Below are positions 6,992-12,388 of a stretch of DNA of 12,388 bases, one piece after another. The notes beneath the pieces were generated by a model. It was given only the letters and a program-made list of their open reading frames with translations. It was not told the origin of the DNA and did no database searches. The translations under genes were made by a program, and so were the position numbers. This stretch comes from DATAFT01 sp035544635 (GTDB lineage: Bacteria > Acidobacteriota > Thermoanaerobaculia > Multivoradales > Multivoraceae), in NCBI GenBank assembly GCA_035544635.1, contig DATKDQ010000103.1:1-12388 (forward strand), given 5' to 3'. Each line of letters begins with the position of its first letter. Positions within the stretch are counted from its first letter, which is position 1.

Positions 6992-8377
6992 TCAACCCGA
7001 CGAAGCGACGCCCTCCTCGAGCGCCGGTGCCGCATGGGTCCGCGGGCGCGGCGGCGCCGCCGGCAACGAGACCAGCGCGCGGGTCCCCTCGCCCGGGATG
7101 GAGCTGTGGGCCACCTCGCCGTCGTGCTCGTGGGCGATCCGGCGCGCGATCGCCAGCCCGAGCCCGGTGCCGCCCTTGCGCGTCGAGTAGAAGAGCTCGA
7201 ACACCCGCTCGGAGAGCTCGGGCGGGATCCCCACCCCGTTGTCCTCGACGCCGAGGACGACCCGACCGCCCTGCCGCTCGGCGGTGAGGAGGATGCGGGG
7301 TGGACGCCCTGCCTCCTCGGCGGCGGTGAGGCCGTTCTGGACCAGGTTGAGCAGCAGTTGCCGCATCTGGTCGACATCGACGTCGACCTCGGCGCCCGCG
7401 GTGCGGTCGGCCACGGCGACCTCGATCGAGCCCGACCGGAGCTGCCCGGCGAGCACCTCCCTTAGCTGCTCGAGCAGATCGATGGCGCGCACCCGGACCA
7501 GTGCCAGCGGCCGAGGACGCGCGTAGGACAGGAAGTCGGTGACCAGGTTCTCGAGCCGGGTGACCTCCGCCCGCGTGATCGCGAACAGGCGGCGGTTCGG
7601 GCGGTGATCGCCCTCGGCGGCCTCCTCCTCGAGCATCTGCATGTTGAGGTTGAGGCTGTTGAGCGGACTCCTGATCTCGTGCGCCAGCCCCGACGCCAGC
7701 GTGCCGACGTAGGCGAGCTGCTCGGCTTCCTTCGCGCGGCCCTCGAGCTTCTTGGCGCGCCGGACCAGCCACAGGATGAAGAGATAGGCGCCGACCAAGA
7801 CCACCAGCGTGAGCACCGCGATCGGCGCGGCGGAGCGGATCAGGTCGGCGCGGAGCTGCCCCGCCCGCCGCTCGAGCTCGGCGCGGCTGATCCCGATCAC
7901 GAACGATCCGAGCTCGCCGACCGGAACCTCCACCACGTCGTAGGGGATCTCGCGATGCAGCACCCTGGTCTCGATCGCCGGCGGGTCGGTGATGTCGATC
8001 CGGACCGGAGTGTCGGCCGACTCGCTGCTCTCGCGCCGGTTCTCGAAGACCAGCGTGCCGTCGCGGTCGAAGATACGCACGGTGGCGACGATCTCGCGCT
8101 TCGCCAGCACACGGTCGATGTAGGTCTGCGTCTCCTGCTCCTGCACCAGGGCGGTGAAGAGATCGGCGTCGCCCCCGCGCTCGATCTCGCCGGCGAGCTC
8201 CTGGGCGATCTGCTCGGCCTCGCTCCGGGTCTCGAGGAGGATGCGCCGGATCTCCTGCTCGGAGAGCGAGCGGAAGAGGAGCATCCCGAACAGGGCGAGA
8301 TTGCAGAGGATGAGAATCCCCACCAAAATCGTGCCGTAGAGCAGGCGCCGCGAGAGCGTCGAATCGGTGTTGGCCAT
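6992..8377 (-). CDS. Membrane sensor histidine kinase (NtrB/ZraS-like)
   Basis: 461 residues from ATG 8377. Transmembrane helix 1 spans about 12-36, an extracytoplasmic sensor region 37-184 contains a PAS/Cache-like beta stretch (ATVRIFDRDGTLVFENRR, about 98-115), and helix 2 spans 185-205. With only a short linker (no obvious HAMP), the HisKA domain follows with phospho-acceptor H233 in AHEIRSPLN. The ATPase domain has the N box LLNLVQNGLTAA (342-353), G1 EDNGVGIP (378-385), F box FELFYSTR and G2 GGTGLGLAIARRI (402-414). It should autophosphorylate in response to an outside signal and pass phosphate to a response regulator, but none is encoded in the window. Its start lies 22 nt from that of the divergent queA. 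Confidence 0.95.
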   Translation of the reverse strand: MANTDSTLSRRLLYGTILVGILILCNLALFGMLLFRSLSEQEIRRILLETRSEAEQIAQELAGEIERGGDADLFTALVQEQETQTYIDRVLAKREIVATVRIFDRDGTLVFENRRESSESADTPVRIDITDPPAIETRVLHREIPYDVVEVPVGELGSFVIGISRAELERRAGQLRADLIRSAAPIAVLTLVVLVGAYLFILWLVRRAKKLEGRAKEAEQLAYVGTLASGLAHEIRSPLNSLNLNMQMLEEEAAEGDHRPNRRLFAITRAEVTRLENLVTDFLSYARPRPLALVRVRAIDLLEQLREVLAGQLRSGSIEVAVADRTAGAEVDVDVDQMRQLLLNLVQNGLTAAEEAGRPPRILLTAERQGGRVVLGVEDNGVGIPPELSERVFELFYSTRKGGTGLGLAIARRIAHEHDGEVAHSSIPGEGTRALVSLPAAPPRPRTHAAPALEEGVASSG

Positions 8378-8399
8378 CCGGCGGAAGAATAGCAAGGGC

Positions 8400-9524
8400 G
8401 TGCGCACCCTCGACTTCGACTACGAGCTCCCGGAGGAGCGCATCGCTCGCGCGCCGGTCGAGCGCGGGAGCGCGCGCCTGCTGGTGCTCGACGCGCCTCC
8501 CGCCGAGCGGCACCGGCGAGTGTCGGACCTCCCGTCGAGGCTGCGCCCGGGAGATCTCGTGGTGGTGAACGACACCCGCGTTCTGCCGGCCCGGCTCCAC
8601 GCGGTGCGCACGCCGAGCGGAGGTCGAGTCGAGCTCCTGCTGCTCGGAGGCGACGAGCCGACGCGCTGGCGGGCGCTGGCACGGCCGGCGAAGAAGCTGC
8701 GGCCGGGCGTCGAGCTCCGCATCGGCGGAGAGGTGGCGGCACGCGTCGAGGCGTGCGGCTCTGGCGGAGTCCGCGTGCTGCGATTCTCGGCCCCGGTGGC
8801 GGAGGTGCTCGAGCGGTTCGGCGAGGTGCCGCTCCCGCCCTACCTCGGGCGGCCGGCGGTCGCCGAGGACCGCGAGTGGTACCAGACCGTCTACGCCAGG
8901 GTGCCGGGCGCGGTGGCCGCGCCCACCGCCGGCCTCCATCTGACCCGCGAGATGCTCGCCGAGCTCGACTCAGCCGGCATCGAGTGCGCGCAGGTCACGC
9001 TGCACGTCGGGGCCGGCACCTTCAAGCCGGTCGTCGCCGATCGCGTCGAGGACCACCATCTCGACGCCGAGCCCTACGCGCTCGGCGAGGAGGCCTGCCG
9101 GGCGATCGAGCGCACGCGCGCCCGCGGCGGGCGGATCGTGGCGATCGGGACTACCGTCGTGCGCTGTCTCGAGTCGGCGGCGCTAGCTCCGGGAATGGTG
9201 AGTACCATTCCCTCCGCTAGCCATGATCTTGGCGCCGCGGACGGCGCGGGCCGAGCCGGATCGCCGGTGCCCGGCGCGAGGGAAACCGATCTCTTCATCC
9301 GTCCCGGCTTCCGTTTCCAGGTGGTCGACGTGCTCCTCACCAACTTCCACCTGCCGCGCTCGACGCTGCTCATGCTGGTCGCCGCCTTCGCCGGGACCTC
9401 GCGGGTCCTTGCCGCGTACCACGAGGCGATCGAGCGAGGGTACCGGTTCTACTCGTACGGGGATGCGATGCTCGCAGAGCGCCGTCCGCGGCGCCAGAAT
9501 CAGGGCTCGCGGAGGGCAGGGTAG
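8400..9524 (+). CDS. queA: S-adenosylmethionine:tRNA ribosyltransferase-isomerase QueA, with repeat-derived insertion and tail
   Basis: 374 residues from GTG 8400; an in-frame GTG at 8367 is less QueA-like. QueA transfers and isomerises the ribose of SAM onto preQ1 at position 34 of target tRNAs to make epoxyqueuosine. Hallmarks: DFDYELPEERIA (5-16), GDLVVVNDTRVLPARL (51-66), YQTVYARVPGAVAAPTAGLHLT (161-182), LHVGAGTFKPV (201-211), ETDLFIRPG (295-303), LLTNFHLPRSTLLMLVAAFAG (312-332) and YRFYSYGDAML (348-358). Two stretches are foreign to the family. Residues about 261-283, between LESAA and ETDLF, are encoded by a palindromic repeat. The tail after GDAML (about 360-374) is encoded by a second, inverted copy that also supplies the stop codon. 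Both lie at variable sites, so activity may survive. The 3' end overlaps larB by 25 bp. Confidence 0.95.
   Translation: MRTLDFDYELPEERIARAPVERGSARLLVLDAPPAERHRRVSDLPSRLRPGDLVVVNDTRVLPARLHAVRTPSGGRVELLLLGGDEPTRWRALARPAKKLRPGVELRIGGEVAARVEACGSGGVRVLRFSAPVAEVLERFGEVPLPPYLGRPAVAEDREWYQTVYARVPGAVAAPTAGLHLTREMLAELDSAGIECAQVTLHVGAGTFKPVVADRVEDHHLDAEPYALGEEACRAIERTRARGGRIVAIGTTVVRCLESAALAPGMVSTIPSASHDLGAADGAGRAGSPVPGARETDLFIRPGFRFQVVDVLLTNFHLPRSTLLMLVAAFAGTSRVLAAYHEAIERGYRFYSYGDAMLAERRPRRQNQGSRRAG
9182..9247 (-). repeat. Structured palindromic repeat, copy inside queA
   Basis: In the box-to-hairpin direction (minus strand) the 18-nt box lies at 9230-9247 (GCGCCG-TCCG-CGGCGC-CA) and an 18-nt spacer ending in CGGAG at 9212-9229. 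The stem GGAATGGT (9204-9211), loop ACTC and stem ACCATTCC (9192-9199) follow, then CGGAG (9187-9191). An outer 6-bp pair, GCTAGC/GCTAGC (9216-9221 with 9182-9187), extends the hairpin around a GGA/GGA internal loop. It is read through in frame by queA as residues about 261-283. Confidence 0.85.
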
Positions 9525-9544
9525 TCACCCTGCCCGGAGCGAGC
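9479..9544 (+). repeat. Structured palindromic repeat, copy at the queA/larB convergent end
   Basis: The same layout as the copy inside queA, on the opposite strand: box 9479-9496 (18/18 identical), spacer 9497-9514, stem GGCAGGGT (9515-9522), loop AGTC, stem ACCCTGCC (9527-9534), CGGAG (9535-9539). The outer pair GCTCGC/GCGAGC (9505-9510 with 9539-9544) differs from the queA-internal copy but still pairs fully. The queA TAG (9522-9524) sits in the hairpin and the larB TGA lies at 9500-9502. With no T tract it is not a standard terminator, but it is the only strong hairpin between the two convergent genes. Confidence 0.85.
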
Positions 9545-10279
9545 GCAGATCCGGTGGGCCATGACGGCGGCCCCGTACCCGTTGTCGATGTTCACCACCG
9601 CGATGCCCGGCGAGCACGCGTTCAGCATCGTGAGGAGCGCGGCGAGGCCGCCGAAGCTGGCGCCGTAGCCGACGCTCGTCGGCACCGCGATCACCGGCGT
9701 GCGCACCAGGCCCGCCACCAGGGTCGGCAGCGCGCCGTCCATCCCGGCGACGACGATCAGCGCCGCGGCGCGACGAATTCGATCGAGGCGGCCGAGCAGC
9801 CGATGGACGCCGGCGACCCCGACGTCGTAATGGCGCTCGACGACGCCCCCCAGCCACTCCGCGCACAGCGCAGCCTCCTCGGCGACCGCCAGATCGGCGG
9901 TCCCCGCGGCGAGGACGGTGACCGGGTAGCTACACGACGGATCGGCGCCGCCCACGCTGAGGACGCGGGCGCGCTCGTCGAACGCCGCCTCGGGATGGCG
10001 CGCGATGAGGGCGCGAGCCTGTGCGTCGTTCAGGCGGGTGACCAGCACCCGGCCGTGGGCCGACAGCAGGGCCTCGACGATGCGCTCGAGGTCCTCGATC
10101 GTCTTGCCCGGCGCGAACACGGTCTCGGCGACGCCGCTGCGGATCTCGCGATGGAGATCGAGCTTGGCCTCGCCGAGGTCGAGGAATGGCAGCTGCGCCA
10201 GCCGCTCGATGGCCTCTGCGATTCCGACCTCGCCGGCGGCGACGGCGGTGAGCAGCGCGTGCAGCTCGTTCTCGCGCAT
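9500..10279 (-). CDS. larB: Nickel-pincer cofactor biosynthesis protein LarB
   Basis: 259 residues from ATG 10279; no strong ribosome binding site. LarB carboxylates and hydrolyses nicotinic acid adenine dinucleotide to pyridinium-3,5-biscarboxylic acid mononucleotide, the first step to the nickel-pincer nucleotide of lactate racemase (LarA) and relatives. The C-terminal PurE-like domain (about 120-242) has AGTADLAVAEEAAL (125-138), VAGMDGALPTLVAGLV (177-192), AVPTSVGYGASFGGLAALLTMLN (198-220) and VVNIDNGYGA (228-237). Residues 246-259 (ARSGQGDYPALREP) extend past the usual end and are encoded by the palindromic repeat. It lies 59 nt after larE on the same strand. Confidence 0.95.
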   Translation of the reverse strand: MRENELHALLTAVAAGEVGIAEAIERLAQLPFLDLGEAKLDLHREIRSGVAETVFAPGKTIEDLERIVEALLSAHGRVLVTRLNDAQARALIARHPEAAFDERARVLSVGGADPSCSYPVTVLAAGTADLAVAEEAALCAEWLGGVVERHYDVGVAGVHRLLGRLDRIRRAAALIVVAGMDGALPTLVAGLVRTPVIAVPTSVGYGASFGGLAALLTMLNACSPGIAVVNIDNGYGAAVMAHRICARSGQGDYPALREP

Positions 10280-10338
10280 GGATCAGAGCTTCGCGGCGAG
10301 AGGTCGCACGCGATCTCGGCGCTCTTCCGGGTCCAGCA

Positions 10339-11148
10339 TCAACCGGTCGCGGCGGAGACGAGATCGGCTCCGCCCGAGCGGTAGCCTCGCGGATCGAGAA
10401 ACGCCTCACTGAAGCCGAGCGCCAGAAGCTGGGGCTCGATCTCGGGCCACAGCCCGGCGAGCCGCTGGAGCTGGTCGCACCCGACCTCGACGCGAGCGCG
10501 CCCGCCGTCGTGCCGTACTCGAACTATCGAGAAGCCGCGATCGTGGAGCAGATCCTCGGCGGCCTCGATCGAGCGCAACTTGGTCATCGTCACCGGCTGG
10601 CCGTGTGGGATGCGCGAGGACAGGCAGGCGTTGGCGGGGCGGTCCCACGCCGAGAGCTCGAGTGAGCGCGCGATCGCGCGCGTGGTCGCCTTGTCGACGC
10701 CGTGAGCGAGCAGCGGGCTGTACACGCCGCGCTCCTCCACGGCGCGCAGGCCGGGCCGGTTCGGCCCGGGATCGGAGGCGTTGGTGCCGTCGCACACGGT
10801 GGCGCACCCGCGCCGCGCCGCCAGCTCGAGCAGGGTGTCCATGCGCAGCCCCTGGCAGACGTAGCAGCGGTGCCTCGGGTTCCTGACGAACTCGGGGCTC
10901 GCGAGCTCGCGGTAGGTGACGACCTCGTGCCGGATGCCGATCTCCCGGGCGAGCCGTCGCGCGTGGTCGAGCTCGCGGCCGGCGAGCGTCTCCGCCGCGG
11001 CGGTCACCGCCAGCGCGCCCTCGCCCAGCGCGCGCTGCGCCAGCACCGCCACCACTGCCGAGTCGACTCCGCCCGAGAACGCGACCAGCACCGGGCCGCG
11101 CGCGCGGAGATCGCCCGTCAGGAGCTCGATGAGATCGCTCGTCGGCAC
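10339..11148 (-). CDS. larE: ATP-dependent sulfur transferase LarE
   Basis: 269 residues from GTG 11148. LarE adenylates the carboxylates of the LarB product and converts them to thiocarboxylates, in the sacrificial form using its own cysteine sulfur. It has the PP-loop SGGVDS (25-30), RCYVCQGLR (94-102), CDGTNASD (119-126) and the conserved RPANACLSSRIPHG (170-183). C175 there is the likely sulfur donor. I saw no extra C-terminal cysteine cluster of the [4Fe-4S] LarE type. The last 15 residues are poorly conserved. larC, the nickel-inserting cyclometallase gene, is not in the window and must lie elsewhere if the pathway works. Confidence 0.95.
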   Translation of the reverse strand: MPTSDLIELLTGDLRARGPVLVAFSGGVDSAVVAVLAQRALGEGALAVTAAAETLAGRELDHARRLAREIGIRHEVVTYRELASPEFVRNPRHRCYVCQGLRMDTLLELAARRGCATVCDGTNASDPGPNRPGLRAVEERGVYSPLLAHGVDKATTRAIARSLELSAWDRPANACLSSRIPHGQPVTMTKLRSIEAAEDLLHDRGFSIVRVRHDGGRARVEVGCDQLQRLAGLWPEIEPQLLALGFSEAFLDPRGYRSGGADLVSAATG

Positions 11149-11217
11149 GCGGCCATCGTACCACCGGGAGATTGTCGTCCGGAGCCCGACCCGCGGCGCC
11201 TGATCGGGATCGCCAGG

Positions 11218-11595
11218 TCATCGCCGTGCAGGCGGCCGGGGCAGGAGCACCGGCACGAGGAAGAGGGCACTGAAGACGCCGAAGGCGAATAGAGAGACCA
11301 GCGGCGCGGCCTGCTGTGCCTCCGCCGGAGCCATCGCGCGGAGCAGATAGACGATTCCCGGCGGCCCGAGGAAGTAGACCAGGAGGATCCTGCGCCGCAG
11401 CGCCTCCGGTAAACCACGGCTCCGCGCGACGTAGATGTTGCCCGAGATCCAGCCGATCGCCGCGGCGGTCGAGTAGAGCGGATAGAGGCCGAGGTCGAGA
11501 CTGCCCTGCAGCTCGACCAGCCCGAGGATCGCCAGCAGGTCGACGAGCCAGGCCGCCAGAAAGAACGCCACCAGGAGCGGCTCGAAGCGCAGCAC
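11218..11595 (-). CDS. Small four-helix membrane protein of unknown function
   Basis: 125 residues from GTG 11595, starting 18 nt after the gcvH stop. Four hydrophobic segments are visible at about 6-27, 37-56, 70-87 and 98-118, with a basic loop (RSRGLPEALRRR) after the second and a basic C-terminus, so both ends are probably cytoplasmic. I do not recognise the family. No good ribosome binding site precedes it, so translation may be coupled to gcvH. It is kept as a gene because of its clean membrane pattern and co-directional placement. Confidence 0.72.
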   Translation of the reverse strand: MLRFEPLLVAFFLAAWLVDLLAILGLVELQGSLDLGLYPLYSTAAAIGWISGNIYVARSRGLPEALRRRILLVYFLGPPGIVYLLRAMAPAEAQQAAPLVSLFAFGVFSALFLVPVLLPRPPARR

Positions 11596-11613
11596 GGATC
11601 GAGGGAGCGGACG

Positions 11614-12003
11614 CTACTCCGCACCTGCAGTGAAGCGATGATATGCCTCGGCGCTCATGAGCGAGGCCGCCTCTTCCGGCTTCGAGAGGCGCAGCCGCAC
11701 CAGCCATCCGCGCTGGTGAGGATCCTGGTTCACGATCTCGGGACGGTCGGTGAGCTCGCTGTTGACTTCCACCACTTCTCCCGACACGGGGGTGTAGATC
11801 TCGGCGACCGCCTTGACCGATTCGATGGTGCCGATCTCGTCGTCGGCGTCGAACACGTCGCCTGGCTCCGGTAGCTCGACGAACACCACATCGCCGAGCT
11901 CCGACTGCGCGAAGTCGGTGATGCCGAGGACAGCGTGCTCCTCCTCGAGGCGGATCCACTCGTGCTCCTTGGAATAGAGATAGTCGTCAGGGTAGGTCGC
12001 CAA
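11614..12003 (-). CDS. gcvH: Glycine cleavage system H protein
   Basis: 129 residues from TTG 12003, a start fixed by a strong ribosome binding site at 12009-12016. The H protein carries the aminomethyl group on a lipoyl arm between the P, T and L proteins. Evidence: YSKEHEWIRLE (10-20), GITDFAQSELGDVVFVELP (27-45) and the lipoylation site IESVKAVAEIY with Lys64, followed by TPVSGEVVEVN. Length is typical. gcvT lies upstream on the same strand beyond a 152-nt repeat-filled spacer, so the repeat lies within any gcvT-gcvH transcript. Confidence 0.97.
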   Translation of the reverse strand: MATYPDDYLYSKEHEWIRLEEEHAVLGITDFAQSELGDVVFVELPEPGDVFDADDEIGTIESVKAVAEIYTPVSGEVVEVNSELTDRPEIVNQDPHQRGWLVRLRLSKPEEAASLMSAEAYHRFTAGAE

Positions 12004-12008
12004 CCTTG

Positions 12009-12016
12009 CTCCTCCT
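12009..12016 (-). promoter_or_regulatory. Ribosome binding site of gcvH
   Basis: The minus strand reads AGGAGGAG, 5 nt before the TTG at 12003. It is the strongest such site I found in the window. It decides the unusual TTG start and lies just outside the tandem repeat. Confidence 0.8.
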
Positions 12017-12026
12017 CGTCGGCCGC

Positions 12027-12089
12027 CTCCGGAACGTGCTGAATAGCACGTTCCTCCGGCTCACTGCTGTCTGGCGCCGCGGACGGCGC
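12027..12089 (-). repeat. Structured palindromic repeat, full copy in the gcvT-gcvH spacer
   Basis: Box 12072-12089 (18/18 identical to the queA copies), spacer 12054-12071, stem GAACGTGCT (12045-12053), loop ATTC, stem AGCACGTTC (12032-12040), CGGAG (12027-12031). The stem is one base pair longer and of different sequence, but fully paired. The outer pairing is reduced to GCC/GGC. It follows the hairpin-only copy directly. Confidence 0.85.
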
Positions 12090-12103
12090 TGGCGCTTCGC
12101 GCC

Positions 12104-12146
12104 CCTCCGGAACGTGCTGAATAGCACGTTCCTCCGGCTCACTGCT
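12104..12146 (-). repeat. Structured palindromic repeat, second hairpin (no box) after gcvT
   Basis: 43 nt identical to 12026-12068, at an offset of 78 nt, with the same 10-bp perfect stem including the flanking G-C pair. It begins 9 nt after the gcvT stop and has no 18-nt box of its own. A small hairpin, GGCGC/GCGCC (12091-12103), joins it to the box of the next copy. Confidence 0.85.
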
Positions 12147-12155
12147 TACGGCCTT

Positions 12156-12388
12156 CTAGCCGCCTGACCGGCGGTAGAACGGAAGCTTACGCACCCGCGC
12201 ACCCTCCCGGCGATCGCGCACCTCGACCTCGACCTCGCCGTCCGCCACCGCGTGTTCGGAGTCGAGAAGCGCCATGGCGATCGACCGCTCGAGAAAGGGG
12301 GTCCAGGTGCCGCTGGTCACCGTACCGACCCGCCGGCCGGCGCTCCACACCGCGGCACCGGCGCGCGCGATCCGGCGTCCCGCGAGCT
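12156..12388 (-). CDS. gcvT: Glycine cleavage system T protein, C-terminal part
   Basis: Only the last 76 residues are in the window; the gene continues beyond the right edge. RRVGTVTSGTWTPFLERSIAMALLD, followed by GEVEVEVRDRREGARVRKLPFYRR, matches the C-terminal barrel domain of aminomethyltransferase GcvT, which releases ammonia and passes the one-carbon unit from the H protein to tetrahydrofolate. The stop is TAG at 12156-12158. It is followed by the repeat spacer and gcvH on the same strand, as expected for a gcvTH operon; gcvP is not seen. Confidence 0.93.
   Translation of the reverse strand, partial: LAGRRIARAGAAVWSAGRRVGTVTSGTWTPFLERSIAMALLDSEHAVADGEVEVEVRDRREGARVRKLPFYRRSGG

Noticed and set aside
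10748..10771. Strong palindrome (ccgggccg/cggcccgg) within larE
   Set aside because: It encodes conserved LarE residues (DPGPNRPGL), lacks the CGGAG flanks and box, and is explained by GC-rich codons.
1249..11220. A 17-nt string (gggatcgccaggtc, then g or a, then tc) shared at 1250-1266 and about 11204-11220, each next to the stop of a membrane protein gene
   Set aside because: One mismatch over 17 nt in a GC-rich 12-kb window is about what chance allows, and the flanks do not align.
9182..12146. CRISPR array
   Set aside because: Repeats are few, differ in sequence and orientation, and lie inside genes; there are no regular unique spacers or cas genes.
12004..12155. Glycine riboswitch upstream of gcvH
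   Set aside because: The context is right, but the spacer consists of perfect simple hairpins repeated in unrelated genes (queA, larB), and I see no glycine aptamer core.

Overview
The window is dense, very GC-rich bacterial chromosome with short intergenic gaps, many GTG/TTG starts and frequent stop/start overlaps. Nearly all of it is housekeeping or biosynthetic. High GC, the classic rplU-rpmA-obgE-nadD-rsfS order, an NtrB-type kinase, a short sigma-54 activator and nickel-pincer cofactor genes suggest an Acidobacteriota- or deltaproteobacteria-like organism. That placement is inference only; the window contains no rRNA or other phylogenetic marker that I could score.

Layout. (1) 47-378, minus: a tRNA-Lys(CUU) with its own sigma70-type promoter, preceded by a thiS-like ORF that oddly has no stop before the tRNA. 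(2) 469-6820, minus: one long co-directional run, read right to left: rplU (L21), rpmA (L27), obg, nadD, rsfS, a short sigma-54-interacting AAA+ regulator with altered Walker motifs, a DUF309 protein, an M28 peptidase with a membrane C-terminus, and a conserved protein of unknown function. Several of these genes are joined by 4-base stop/start overlaps or gaps of a few bases. (3) 6992-8377, minus: a membrane histidine kinase with no response regulator beside it. (4) 8400-9524, plus: queA (queuosine tRNA modification), the only plus-strand gene. It is divergent from the kinase across 22 bp and overlaps larB tail to tail. (5) 9500-11148, minus: larE then larB, two of the three genes for the nickel-pincer nucleotide cofactor; larC is not in the window. 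(6) 11218-12388, minus: the end of gcvT, gcvH (glycine cleavage) and a small four-helix membrane protein.

The most unusual thing is a structured repeat that does not belong to any of these genes. Each full copy has an 18-nt box (GCGCCGTCCGCGGCGCCA, itself a hairpin), an 18-nt spacer ending in CGGAG, a perfect 8-9 bp stem with a 4-nt loop, and a second CGGAG. Three full copies and one hairpin-only copy are present. One lies in frame inside queA, one forms the C-terminal tails of both queA and larB, and a tandem pair fills the gcvT-gcvH spacer. The 18-nt box is invariant, while the stem sequences differ but remain perfectly paired, as expected of a selected or mobilised palindrome. It looks like a REP/RAYT-type or Rickettsia-palindromic-element-type dispersed repeat, but I do not recognise the family.
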